A stretch of 64,000 bases of DNA from CAWGMT01 sp963823675 (lineage in GTDB: Bacteria > Planctomycetota > Planctomycetia > Isosphaerales > Isosphaeraceae), in NCBI GenBank assembly GCA_963823675.1, contig CAWGMT010000025.1, positions 620,001-684,000 on the forward strand, written 5' to 3'. Shown in pieces: positions 45,219 through 57,133 of this stretch. Every line of letters begins with the position of its first letter. The first letter of the stretch is position 1. The notes under the pieces are model-generated. The model was given only the letters and a program-made list of their open reading frames with translations, was not told the origin of the DNA and did no database searches. Position numbers and translations under genes: made by a program.

Positions 45219-45561
45219 GGGTGAGTCGCGGTGACGTCGTGCTGGTCGATTACCCGTTCACGACGGGTGGTGCCAAGGTGCGCCCGCGCTGGTCGTTCAA
45301 AATGACCGAGACAACGCTCGGATGATGAACACGATCGTCGCCCAAATCTCCGGCAACACAGCTCGCGTAAACGAGGCCACGCAGCATCTGATCGAGCTGG
45401 CGGCTGAGCCAGGATGTGGGCTCGCGAGGGATTCGGCGCTCATCGCAAGAAACCTGCTCACGATGCATCAGAGCGATGTCCTACGCGTCTTGGGATCGCT
45501 CTCGGCCGCGACTATGGCTCAGATCGACGACTGCCTGAGGGTCGCGCTCGGTCTTCCGTGA
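45215..45561 (+). pseudogene. MazF/PemK-family toxin, frame broken
   Basis: Starts inside the stop of the upstream gene. The first residues, RVSRGDVVLVDYPFTTGGAK, are a classic MazF/PemK start. At about 45285 the frame slips: VRPRWSFKM in place of VRPALVVQNDRDNARMMNTI, which continues in the next frame to 45561. A single G in CCCG-CGC restores it. The rest (VAQISGN, DSALIARNLLTM) fits the family. MazF toxins are RNases; as written the product is a 36-residue peptide. Confidence 0.75.
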
Positions 45562-45656
45562 ATCGACTCCACGCGCAGGGATCATTCAAGTCAGCGCCTC
45601 CACTTGTCGCTCAGAGGAGGTTGGAAGCCTCGAACGTCCGATCCGGGTTCCGAGAA

Positions 45657-45797
45657 TCAGGCGAGCCGCGCGAGATCCATGATGGCGGCCATGACGGAAG
45701 GGGTCAGGCGGTGCCAGTTCGCGACAAGCTCCTGTAGCGCCGCGTCAGTGCAGACATAGTGCAACCACTGGCACCCGTGGTCGACGCAAGCATCATG
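45657..45797 (-). pseudogene. C-terminal relic shared with 27272-27419
   Basis: Reads CVDHGCQWLHYVCTDAALQE, LVANWHRLTPSVMAAIMDLA and stops at 45657. Shares ~55 nearly identical bases with the relic at 27 kb (GCAGACATAGTGCAACCACTGGCA). It marks the right edge of the accessory DNA. The rest of 45562-45886 holds no gene. Confidence 0.5.
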
Positions 45798-45886
45798 TGG
45801 CAAGACAATTCGTCGGCGAGATAGCAGGCATTACGCAGACATCAACTGAAGAATCGATAAACCGCTTCGTCGCGCCGATTACCAAG

Positions 45887-46483
45887 CTAGTGTTCCGCCA
45901 AGTCCAGCTCCTGCCGCAGCCGCGCCAACGCTCGCACCCACAGCATTCGCACGGCGCCCGAGCCTCGCCCCATGCGCCGGGCGATCTCGTCGTGCGAGAG
46001 CCCCTCGATGTTGCGCCAGAGGATGACCTCGGCATAATCAGCCGGGAGCTTGGCCATTGCATCGGCCAGGCGAAGTTCGAGCTCGTGGCGGCCGGCGCGC
46101 TCGCTGGGGGACGTGTCAGGCGCCGGGAGCAGATCGCCCAGTCGGCGCGACGATTCGGCCAGGGCCTGCTCCAGTGAGACCTCGCGGCCGAGATCGCGCC
46201 GCTGCGCGCCGCCGAAGCGCCGCCGCTCGTGGAGCAAGACACGCCCTAAGATCTGCCGCAGCCAAGCCGCCAGCTCGGCCTCGGTGCCGCCGCGAAACTT
46301 CGGCCAGTCGCGCACGGCCTCGAGCATGGTCTGCTGCACGATATCCGACGCGTCGAATTTCGCCCGGAATCGTGGTTCAACCTGAAGGCGGGCCAGCAGG
46401 CCCAGCCAGCTTCGATAGCGCTCGAGTGCCTCGGGTAAGACGGGATCAAACCGGGCATCCGCTGCTGGGTCCGTCGTCTTCAT
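45887..46483 (-). CDS. ECF-type RNA polymerase sigma factor
   Basis: 198 residues from the ATG at 46483, which overlaps the stop of the upstream kinase by three bases (ATGTGA context). Sigma-2: FRAKFDASDIVQQTMLEAVR, GGTEAELAAWLRQILGRVL. Sigma-4: LPADYAEVILWRNIEGLSHD, EIARRMGRGSGAVRMLWVRA. The group is the same kinase-linked planctomycete ECF class as at 12858. Here the order is kinase first, sigma second. Targets unknown. Confidence 0.92.
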   Translation of the reverse strand: MKTTDPAADARFDPVLPEALERYRSWLGLLARLQVEPRFRAKFDASDIVQQTMLEAVRDWPKFRGGTEAELAAWLRQILGRVLLHERRRFGGAQRRDLGREVSLEQALAESSRRLGDLLPAPDTSPSERAGRHELELRLADAMAKLPADYAEVILWRNIEGLSHDEIARRMGRGSGAVRMLWVRALARLRQELDLAEH

Positions 46484-49400
46484 GTGAGCTGAAATCGTCC
46501 ACGGCGGCGCGTGCGGGCCAGCGACAACACGAACCGGCCAGCGGCCCGCGCAGCGCGGGCCGCCAGCATCAGTACGCCGGCGACATACGCTCCCCAAATG
46601 AGCGCCTGGTGCCATCCAGACCAATTGTAATGCTCGATCGCAGGCTTTGCGTGGCTAGCCCCCCAGAGCGTGAGCGTCAAGATCAGGACGGCCACGAGCA
46701 CGGCGCCCGCGACGAGCACACCGATTTTCTTCCACCGCCCTTGGACGAGGGCCAAAACGAACGCAACCGTGTACGCAACGACCGGCAGGCCGCTAATGGA
46801 AAGCAAGGCCATGCGGAGCACAAAACCCCACTCATGTAGCGGCCACGGTTGCAGATAATCGGGAATGAGCGAAATCACCGTTGAAGAGCCGGCCATGCTC
46901 ACAGCGACCACTACCGGCAGCGCGATGAGGAGCCGCATGCTCCAAAAACGCCGGCGCGTCGCCAACCACAGTAGCATTACTGGAAAGCAGACGTTGACGA
47001 CTGTCGCACCCATTGCCGCGTGGATCAGCGGATCGTCATAGATCGGGTTTGGTCGAACCCAGGGAAGCCGCCGCTCCCGGCGCGGGTCGTCGTCGAGCGT
47101 CGGCGGCCGGGCCGTGACACCCGGCGCCACGCGATAACGGCCATCGGCCGAGGTCGGCATGGCCACACGGCAAATCGTCGTGCCATCGGGGCCAGCGAGC
47201 GCGCGGGTCAGGTTCGAATCGTCCCTTGTTTTCAAGATCGCGCGGGCCGGGCCGAGCGTCCACATTGGGCGCCCGGTTGCACCGTCAATGCCCAGCGATG
47301 GGTTGATGACCACGCTCGCAGGACGTCCCCGCGCACGGGCAATAGCTCGCGAACCGCCTCACGGGTCGGCAGCGACCACAGCTCGCTCAAGTCGCGCCGG
47401 CATGCGCGCAAAGAACTGCCGTCGTGAAAGAGCAGCTCGTCGTGGCCGTCGCCGTCGAGGTCTGCGACCCAGAGCCCAGGCAGCGAGCCTTTTTCTAAAT
47501 CGCGGCCGGTCCGTTCGTGGCCCTGTGCATCGAGGATCGCAACGCGCCGCCGCCCCGCCGCGGCGCCGAAACTGGTGCACACGTCCCTGCGTCCCGTGCC
47601 ATCGAAATTGCCGAGGTGAAGCCGTGGAACGTTGTCAGGTTCATCTTGAGCGGCGCCGCACCGCCATGACCAGAGCGGCTTGCCCGACTGGCCATCAAGC
47701 GCCGTGACCTCGGTCACGCCGCTTGCACCTTTCGGCGGATTCTCGCTCACGACAACGTCCAAGCGTCCATTGCCATCGATATCGCCGACGGCGAAAACCG
47801 GCGGCGCCGCCGCATTCGGATCGAACGCATGAACCCAGCGGGTGTGGCCGTCCGTGAGCGACAAGACCCGCAGCTCAGGCGAGCTCGTCCCTAGGCGGGC
47901 CTTAGCGCGGAGCAGCACGACGATTTGCCGATCACCGCTACCGTCAAGGTCCGCGATCTCGTGGATGAAGCCAACGGGCCTGTTTGCGCCCCGTTGGTAG
48001 TCGGCAAGGAGAACGTCCCAAACCACGCGGCCGTCGCGTCCGGAAATCCGGGCCAATCGGTGCTGACTATCGACGGGCCCCGGAAACCCAGGAAGGTGAA
48101 GCCAGAGGACGTACATCAGGAATACATCGGGCGAGCCGCCGGGATTGCACGCCCGGCCATCGATTCCTTCGATGTCCCGCCCGGCAAGTATCCGCGCGCC
48201 CATCGTCGGCGAAACCGCTGTCGACCAGAGCCACTTGCCCGTGCGGCCTGAAAGTGCATCCAGCGGCAGCGTGTCGTCGGTCTTTCCGGGCGGCGGGGCC
48301 ACCCTCTTACTGACGACGAAATCCGCGACTCCATCACCGTCGAGGTCGCCTCCGGGAAGGGCCAAAGCCATGAAGCGACACCCCATTGTGCGCCCCAGCC
48401 CGTAAACCCGTTTCTCCCACGCGTCGAGCCGCGTTTGCCAGATCAGGCGGCCATCTCGGCCCGAACGGGCGAGAGCTGTCTGGCGATCCACCGGCCGAAG
48501 AGGCCAGATCGGAGGAGCCTCGAAGTCGTTGCTCAAGAGGTCGCTGATCCCATCGCCGTCAAAATCCCCCGCTGCGTGCAGTCCGTCGAGCGCCCGCCAA
48601 GCTTCGGCCGGCTCGGCACGGATCGCCACCAGCTTGCCGTCGACCGCGCCCCATAAATCGGCGAGGCCGTCGCCGGTCAGGTCGGCGACCTTGGGCGAAG
48701 TCAGGCCGGGGACGGTGTGCTCTTCGATGCCCGTGGCAGCCGCAAGTAGATGGACTACCGGCGTGTCCGGCGGGAACCAGCGATAGTCCGGGTCTGCTCC
48801 GGACTCCTGTTTTCCACCGATCGGCAGCGCCAGCATCGGCCAGCCGTCCGATCCGAGGCCCCACCAGAACGCGGAACCTGTCGGCGTGGTGTCGGCATTG
48901 GTGAGCTCGGTGCGCCAGTGCCAGAGTCTGTGCCCCCCCTTACCGGAAACCGCATCGACATAGATTCGGCTCGGCTCCGGCAACTGACCTGGACGAGCCT
49001 CATGCGGGCGCTCAACGCTACAACGCGAGATGACCACGACGTCACGTACCCCGTCGGCATCGAGATCGGGTGCGGCCAGCAAGTGAATCAAGCCATCCCA
49101 AGGACCACCCTCCATGATGGGCCAGAGTGGACAGTCCCACCGGGGCTCGCCCGTCGCGCCATCGAACATGCGAATACCGCCGTAGCGCGGCCACCCAAGC
49201 GGCCCAAGCGTATCGGGATTGTGAACGAAGTCGGGAACCACGATCTCGGCGCGACCATCGTTGTCGAGGTCGGCCGCCAGAGGCCAGTCTCTCACTGCCA
49301 CGGCCGGCTTGGGCCTGTACCAGGCATCCAGCGTCTTGGCCCACACACGTTCTCGCCGCGCCGTCGAGAACGCCACCAGCGTCGGCTTGATGAAGGGCTC

Positions 49401-51758
49401 CTGGACAGGAGGCTTGCTGTGCTCGAGTGCGAGAACTTCCATGACACCGTCGCCGTCGAGGTCCGCAAACTGGATTGGCCCGACCGGCGTGAAGCCCAGT
49501 TCGAGTGCCGGAGTCGTCACCCGGCCGGTCGCAGGGTCGAGGCCGATCCACTTCGATCGATCGACCAGGGCCACGAACGGGCGTTTCGGCTGGAAGACGT
49601 ACTTGATGCCATGGTCAAAGCTCTCACCCGTAAGGTCCGTGAACTTTGGGTCGATCGCGTAATTCCAAAGCTCCTTGCCCGACCTGCCGGACACGGCCAC
49701 GACAATGCGCCGGCCTGTGAGAAGTCGATAGATTGGCGTACTCCATCCCCTATTCTGGCTCGGCTGGGTTACGAGCGCTGCGGGATCTTCGAAAAGGGCG
49801 AATTCCGCGATCAGGTCCATCGTGCCGTCGCCATCAACATCGACCGTGGCCGGCGCGCCCACGATCCGGCCAGGCAGACGGACGTCATCGGCCGAACGCG
49901 GCGTCCCCGGTTCGCCGGGATCGGCCGAGTACGTCCAGAGCAGCGCGCCATCCTCGCCCGACAGAGCCAAAAAAGAAGGCGTCCCGCGAATGGCCCAGAC
50001 GAGGTCGGCCGTACCGTCGCCATCGAGATCGGGCGTGGGCTGGACCAGCTCACCCGGTCGTTTTTTATCCCCGAAATGAGACAGCCGGCGCAGCGCGGCA
50101 ACCGGGTCGCGCTCGGGACTCCACGGCCGCGCGGGCCGCGCGGCGTCCCAGATCGGCTTGCCCGTCGATCCATCACGCCGAATCAAAGTCTCGCCATTCC
50201 ACTCGATGAAGTCGGCCTTGCCCGGCCTGAACGTGACAGATTCGGTGACTGATGAAAATGGGATGGACTCGGCTCCCAGCAAGCGGTTCTCATCCAGCGT
50301 CAGGTGGTGAGCTCGCGTTTCGCCGCGATGGAATGCGACCCTATAGGTTTGGCCGAGCAGCCCCGCTCCCCGAACGCGCAGGCGGTAATCGCCGGCCGGC
50401 AAGGTGATGACGGCGCGAGCACCGACGTCGAATGGGTCGGTGATGGGCTGATCGCTCCCAGACTCGGGCAGCACTTCAGCCGCAAGCGGCGGGCCATCCG
50501 CAGTGAGCTCCACCCGGCCAAGCCGCCATTCCGCATAGTAGCGCCAGCTTACAAGCGCGGCCGCCATGAGCAGCACCGTGGCCGCCGCGGCGACGCCGGC
50601 GCCGGCCAGCGTCTTCTTCCGCTGGCGGACGTAACGTACGATCCGCTCGACGACAGGCGTCCGGCGCGCCTGGATTGGCCGCCGTTCGATAACAGCCCGC
50701 AGGTCGCTCGCCAGCGCCTGCGCATTCTGATAACGCTTGAGCGGCTCCTTGGCCAGGCACGTCAGGATCACCGTCTCGAGGTCTCGCGGCAGGCCAGCCC
50801 GAAGCTGTCTCGGCCGCGCGGGCTCTTCGGTCAGGATCTGAACGATGACGAGCTGCGGCTCAGCCGGCCCGAACAGCGGCCGGGCCGTCGCTAATTCATA
50901 GAGGGTCGCGCCCAGGCTGTAAATGTCGGTGCGGCGGTCGACCGGCTGCTGGAGCGACGCCGCTTGCTCAGGGCTCATGTACCGCGGCGTGCCCATCAGT
51001 GTGCCGTAAACGGTCAGGGTCGCCTCATCCATCCGCTTGGCCAGGCCAAAATCGGTCAGCCACACCACGCCGTCACCATCGAGCAGCAGGTTCGACGGCT
51101 TAATGTCGCGGTGGATCACCCCGCGCTGGTGGGCATGCGCCAACGCCTCGGCGGCTTGGAGGCCCCACGCGGCAACTAGGTCGCACGAGAGCGGCTTGCC
51201 CGATCGCTGGGATTCAGCCAGAACGTCGGCCAAGCTTCGTCCCGCGATATACTGCATGGCGTAATAGTGCACGCCGCGCTCGCAGCCGACGGCGAAGATC
51301 GGCACGATGTTGGTGTGGTGCAACCGCGCGACCGTCTCGGCCTCGCGCTGAAAGCGCTGCATCGCTTCTTGATCGGCCACGACGCCAAATCGCAGCACCT
51401 TGAGCGCGACCACACGGCGGAGCGAAGTCTGCTCGGCCTCGTAAACGACACCCATCCCGCCGCGGCCCACCTCACGGATGATCCGGAACTCGCCCAACGT
51501 CGCCGGTAGATCGGTCGCCGGGCCTGTCGCTTGGTGGATGAACTCGATGCCGGCAAGACAGGCTTCGAGCTGCGTCGCCAGCTCGGGATGGGTCTGCACA
51601 AGCAGGCGGCGATCGGGGGCCCGACCCGCCTGGAGTGCGGCCATGTAGTTGTCCAGAATGCTCGCCAGCTCCCCGGCAGAGTTGGGCGTCGGCGCCTCCT
51701 CCAACTCGTCGGGGCCGGTGGTCAGAGGCTCGTCTGCGATCGCGTCGGGCTCGGCCAT
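46480..51758 (-). CDS. Ser/Thr kinase with FG-GAP propeller sensor and C-terminal membrane helices (one frameshift)
   Basis: About 1,755 residues once the break near 47315 is bridged. Kinase (residues ~90-350): GRGGMGVVYEAE, VALKVLRF, HRDIKPSNLL, DFGLAKR, YMSPEQA. A membrane segment at about 390-410 (GVAAAATVLLMAAALVSW) leads to a large extracytoplasmic part with repeated FG-GAP/VCBS motifs (DLDGDGTADLVWA, DVDGDGTMDLIAE, DLDNDGRAEIVVPDF, DLDADGVRDVVVIS), i.e. calcium-binding propeller blades. After the break (INPSLGIDGATGRPMW) comes a C-terminal bundle of about five membrane helices (NVCFPVMLLWL, VVAVSMAG, VAYTVAFVLALV). The second membrane anchor after the propeller is uncommon. Its stop overlaps the ECF sigma gene, so signal and output are linked. 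Confidence 0.88.
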
Positions 51759-52033
51759 CTGCGGTTATTTCCTTGACGGGTTGCACCGTAGCTGTCAAAA
51801 GACATCCTCCCATCGATCATAGGGCCGGAAACGGCGTCGATGTCACGCAAAATCTCGGCGGACTGTCTGCTCGCCTTCTCGACTGGGACGCCGAACACCA
51901 CCCTGATTGTTGTGCTTTTTCCGGTCCCGAATGGTCGTCCGCGCGCAGTTCCGTTTAGAATGCACCCCCGGCCACGTAACACGGAAAGTCGATTCCTGTC
52001 CAGAATTGGCAGCGGCGCGCAGTCTAAGTTCTT
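51759..52033. promoter_or_regulatory. Divergent promoter region between two sigma/kinase modules
   Basis: 275 bases separate the minus-strand kinase start and the plus-strand sigma start. Both modules must have promoters here. I see no clear -35/-10 pair; no ORF of note lies inside. Confidence 0.45.
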
Positions 52034-52698
52034 ATGGATACCAACGAAGTGGAGGAAAACTCGCGAGATGGCCTGGGTCGCGCTCGGGTTCTTGCGCCCG
52101 GAGCCGATCGCGTGGACTGGGGCCAGTTCCTCTCGGCCCATCGCGACCGCCTGCGGCGCATGGTGGCCCTGCGGCTCGATCAGCGGCTGCGCGGCCGGAT
52201 CGACCCGTCGGACGTGATCCAGGAGGCGTTCCTGGAGGTCGTCGAGCGACAGTCTGAGTACGAGCGCCAGCCGGATCCCATGCCGCCGTTCTTGTGGCTG
52301 CGGTTCCTGACGCTCCAGCGGTTGCAGCTCGTGCATCGCCAGCACCTCGGGACCCGGGCCCGGGACGCCGCGCGCGAGGTGTCGATCCACGGTAAGCCCT
52401 TTCCGGCGGCGAGCTCGGCCGCACTGGCGGCGCGGCTCTTGGGCCACGACACCCGCGCCAGCGAGGCGGCCATCCGCGCTGAGCGGACGCAGCGGCTCCA
52501 GGGGGCCCTCGAGGGGATGGACGCCATCGACCGGGAAGTGCTGGTGCTACGGCACTTCGAGCAGCTCGGCAACGGCGAGTGGCGCGGGTGCTGGGTCTCT
52601 CCGAGTCGGCGGCCAACAAGCGCTATATCCGGGCCTTGAGACGGCTCAAGGCGATACTCGCCGCCCTGCCGGGCGGAGAGAAGGAGGTCTGGCCATGA
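52034..52698 (+). CDS. ECF-type RNA polymerase sigma factor (one frameshift)
   Basis: The product is ~220 residues if the break near 52584 is repaired. Sigma-2: RIDPSDVIQEAFLEVVERQS, PFLWLRFLTLQRL. Sigma-4 starts with DAIDREVLVLRHFEQLGNGE and, after GAG-TGG (needs one extra G), continues in the next frame as VARVLGLSESAANKRYIRAL, ending at 52698. The stop then overlaps the kinase ATG (ATGA), as expected for a real end. Different ECF subgroup from the other two (IDPSDV, LRHFEQLGNGEVA). Divergent from the 51758 kinase. Confidence 0.9.
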
Positions 52699-55600
52699 GC
52701 GCTGGATCAACGCCGGCGCCGGACGACGATCTCCTGGGGCCGATTCTCGAGTCCTTCGTGGGTCGGTTCCGTCGCGGAGAGCGGCCGTCGCTCACTGAGC
52801 TTATGGCACGACACCCCGAGCTCGCCGGTCAAATCCGCGAGCTGGTCCCCGCGCTCGTGGACCTGGAGCAGCTCGCGGGCTCGCCCCGCGGACCGGGTGG
52901 GTCCGCGAAGCACACAGCGGCCTCGGCCATCACCCGGGATGAGGGCCCGTCGCCCGAGCGGTTGGGCGACTATCGCATCCTCCGCCGGATCGGCGGCGGC
53001 GGGATGGGCGTGGTCTATGAGGCCGAGCACGTGGCGCTAAGGCGGAGCGTGGCGCTCAAGGTCATGCTCCCGCGTCTGCGGGACGACCCGAGATACTTGC
53101 GGCGGTTCCAGAGCGAGGCCAGCCTGGCGGCCGGGCTGCACCACACAAACATCGTCGGCATCTTCGACTACGGCGAGCAGGACGGGGTCTGCTATTACGC
53201 GATGCAGTTGATCGAGGGGCAGCCCTTAGACCGCGTCCTGTCCGACATCCGTCTGTTGCGCGAGGGTTCGCAGCAGGGCGATCCTGAGAGCGGCTCCAGC
53301 GGCCTGGGGATCACGCCGGCAGCCGGCTCGGCCGCCGCGCGGGGGCTCTTGACCGGGCGCTTCGCCGTGGCCATGACGGCCAACGCGGTCGCGGATGCCA
53401 CCCTCCCGATCGGGGTCAGCGATCCGGAAGGAACGGGATCCTTCGAGATGGGCGCGGAGGCGATGGAGCCGGCCGACCTGCCGTCGGATCGGCCGTCGTC
53501 ACTCGGATCGTCAACGCTGGGCCCCTCGGGTGAGCTGCGCTACTACCGCGAGATCGCGCGGATTGGCGCCCAGGTGGCCGACGCCCTGGAATACGCTCAC
53601 CACCGCCGCATCGTCCATCGCGACATCAAGCCGTCGAACCTGCTGCTCGACGCCCAGGGCAACGTCTGGGTGACCGACTTCGGCCTGTCGCGGTTCGGGG
53701 ATGGCGCCGACCTGACCCAGTCGCGCGAGCTGCTGGGGACACTCCGCTACATGGCGCCCGAGCGGCTCCGCGGCAAGTCGGACCGTCGCAGCGACGTGTA
53801 TTCCCTGGGGGCGACCCTGTACGAGATGGTGGCCCTGCGCCCGCCCTTCGAGGAGGCCGACGAGATCCGGCTGATGGAGCGCATCCGGAACGACGCCCCG
53901 CCGTCGCCGCGGCAGCTCGACCGGAAACTCCCGCGCGACCTGGAGACCATCCTCCAGAAGGCGCTGGCCAAGGACCCGAAGGACCGATTCAGCTCAGCGG
54001 GAGCCCTGGCCGAGGAATTGCGGCGGTTCATCGACGGGCGGCCGATCCGATCGCGGCCGGTGTCGGTCCCCGAGCAGTTCTGGCGCTGGTGCAAGCGCGA
54101 CCCCTGGCTGGCCGGTGCGAGCATCGCCGCAGTAGCCGTAACGTTCTTGCTGGCCCTCGGGTCGATGGCCGCGGCGATCGTCTATCGCAACCAGGCCGAG
54201 GCGCTGCGGGTGGAGCGGAATCGCTCGGATGGGGCGTCGCTCGATGCCAGCCGACGGGCGGTCAACGCGTATACGGCCCAAGCCCGAGCCGGCCGGTTCA
54301 GCCGCCGCCCCGGGCAGCGCTTCGAGACTCTCGATGCGGTGAAGCAAGCCGTGAAGCTGCTCGACAGCCTCCCGCCGGCGCCGGATACCGCCTCCCGGCG
54401 CGACGAGCTCCGCGACCTGGCGATTGCCGCGCTGGCCTTGCCCGACCTCAGGCCGACCGGCCAGGTCATCGCGCGCCCATCCCGCGTGATCTGTACCGCG
54501 TTCGATTCCACGATGTCCCGCTACGCGCTGCGGTTCCGCAATGGGACGATCTCGGTCCGCCGCGTCGCCGACGACCGGGAGATCGCCCCGTTCCGGGCCC
54601 GGGGCGATCGCGACGTCGGGATCTACTTCAGCCCCGACGGCCGTTACCTGGCGGCCACCCATTTTCCCGGCGGAGCCCAGACGGTCTGGGATGTCGATCG
54701 GCGCGTCGTCGCCGTGGGCGATCCGGACCCCATCCCCCTGGCGGCGCGCTTCAGCCCGGACAGCCGTTCGATCGCCGTGGCCCTACGTGGAGAGCTTGCT
54801 GTCTACGACCTGACAACTGGCCGGCCCAGCCGCCGCTGGCCCGGGAGTTATAGCGGCCTGGCCTTCCGTCCGGACGGGACCCAGATCGCGGTCATTGACG
54901 ACCAATCAAAGCCTCCGAGCTGTAGGATCCTGGACGCCGAATCCGGCCGGCAGGTCCGGGCGTTCCCCTTGCGGGTTCTCGTTGGTGATGTCGCCTGGAA
55001 CCCCGACGGCACCATGCTGGCCACGACGACGCGCATTTCGGAGTCCAAGATCGACCTGTGGGATGTCGCGACCGGCACGCGCAGGGCGACTCTTCTAGGT
55101 CTTGGCAATCTGGGATTGCGCACGTCCTTCCATCCGGCTGGTACGCTGCTGGCCAGCAATGGCTTTGAAAGTCGTCTCCGGCTGTGGGACCCGATCATGG
55201 GCCGGCCCCTGCTGGACGTGACGAGCGGCTCCGGACCCGACTTCAGTGCGGACGGAAGGATCGACGTCTCCAACGAGGACAAGCTGATCATCCATGAAGT
55301 CAACCCCGCCAGGGAGTATCGGTCGTTCGTCTATCCCCTCGTTAAGCCGACCCATTTTGATGGGCTGACCGTACGAAATGACGGCCGGATGCTCGCCGTC
55401 GGGACCGATGCAGGCGTGTTACTTTGGGACCTGGCCCGTGGCACCGAGCTCGCCTACATGCCGATCCAGGTCGCCTGGCACCTGATGTTTGAGGAGTCGG
55501 GCGACCTGATCACCAGCGGCCCTCTGGGCGTGAATCGGTGGCCGATCCAGGTTGAACGCTCGCCGCGGCGAGGTCCGCATCGGTCCGCCACGCCTGCTTC

Positions 55601-57013
55601 CGGTACCGGGGTTGAATTGCGGCATTGCCGAGGACTCGTCGGGTCGGATCGTGGCCAAGGCCGACCATGGCTTTGCCTACGTGGCCACTCCGGAGGGGAC
55701 GCGCCGTTTGAGCTCTCTGAACGACTGCCGTTCTGTCGCCGTCAGCCCGGACGGGCAATGGCTGGCAACCGGCACTCACGTCGCGAGTCACGGGGCCCAG
55801 GTTTGGCGCATCTCTGACCTCACCAAAGTCGCTGACCTGCCCATCGATTATGGTACCGTGGTCCTCTTCAGCCCCGATGGGAAATGGCTCTTGACCACGG
55901 CTTCTCCCTGCCGGCTCTGGGAAGTCGGCACGTGGCGCGAGGTGCGACGGATTGGTGACGTGGCCGGCTGCTTCTCCCCGGACGGCCGGTTGCTGGTAGT
56001 CCAGCAAGGTAACAAGCTGATCCGCCTGGTGGAGACGGAAACCGGTCGCACGCTGGCGCGGCTCGAGAGCCCTGACCTCTGCCCCGTCGTGCCGACTTTC
56101 AGCCCGGACGGGTCACGGCTGGTCGTGAGCACAAACGACGGCCCGGCCGTGCATGTCTGGGACCTGCGGGCCATCCGGAAGCAACTGGCCGGGATGGGCC
56201 TCGATTGGGATGCGCCCGCCTATTCCGCGGACGACCCGACTGACCCATCGGCGCCCCCGTTAACCTCCGTGCAAGTCCGCTACCAGGGAGACGGGATCGC
56301 CGAGGGAGCCGCCCTGGCCCGCGAGGGTCGATGGGACGAGGCGGCCAGCGCCTATGCGCGGGCCTTCAATGAAGGGGTCCTGGACCAGGCGGAGCGTTGG
56401 CTCGAACAGGCGATCCTTCGCCTGGCGGTGGGCGACGCCGCGGGATACCGTCAGAGCTGCCAGCGCATGGTCGATCGGTTCAATATCTTGAAGAGATTTC
56501 AACCAGCGGGGCTCGAGGATCCGGCTTACGTGAACAACTGGCACGGCTACACCGCTCACACACTGGCCCTGGCCCCCGGCGAGCCGCGCCAGGCGGCGCA
56601 GGCCTTGCAACTCGCCACGAGGTGGGCCCAGGCGACGCACCCGGCGTCGTCCGAGCAGGTGCTCGGGCTGGCCCTCTACCGTGCCGGACGGTTCGCCGAG
56701 GCCGATACGCGGCTGCGGAGCTTCCTCGACCGTGACCCCAGACGGGATGACCACGTCCTGGACTGGCTGGTCCTGTCCATGGCCAATCAGCGGCTCGGCC
56801 GATCCGAAGATGCCCGACTCTGGCTGGAGCGGGCCGAGGCGCTGGGTCGCGGTCCGGTTGACAGGGCGGCCGGGCGGAGTCGATCGAGCCGTCCCCGAAA
56901 ACTGGATGTGGAGAGACGCGATCCTCATGCACCTCTTGCTCCGCGAAGCACGCGCCTTATTTGGCGCGAATCAGACGATGTTGCCCGAAAACGTCTTCGC
57001 GCCCGCGTCCTGA
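52695..57013 (+). CDS. Ser/Thr kinase with WD40-like propeller and TPR C-terminus (two frameshifts)
   Basis: About 1,440 residues. Kinase: GGGGMGVVYEAE, VALKVML, HRDIKPSNLL, DFGLSRF, YMAPERL; an insert of ~90 residues (Gly/Ala/Ser-rich, 53250-53540) sits between the N- and C-lobes. Membrane segment AGASIAAVAVTFLLALGSMA. The extracytoplasmic region has degenerate WD40-like blades (FSPDGRYLAATHFPGG, FHPAGTLLASNGFESRLRLW, SPDGKWLLTT) and then TPR-type helices (EAASAYARAFNEG, ARLWLERAEALG). The frame breaks near 55553 and near 56870; the repaired end is FGANQTMLPENVFAPAS at 57013. Together with its upstream sigma factor it is a complete signalling module. Confidence 0.87.
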
Positions 57014-57133
57014 TCGTTGCACCCATCTCTTTGGCAATTCTTGCCGAATTCCTGTCCAGAAAGCCCCCCCGCGCGCAGTCCTTTACCTCGTGTGCAGGGA
57101 GAGCGCTCACCATCGATGTCCCAGAGATTCATC

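Noticed and set aside
48750..50252. 500-residue plus-strand ORF opposite the FG-GAP kinase
   Set aside because: Low-complexity Arg/Pro composition; the kinase frame on the other strand is continuous and motif-rich.
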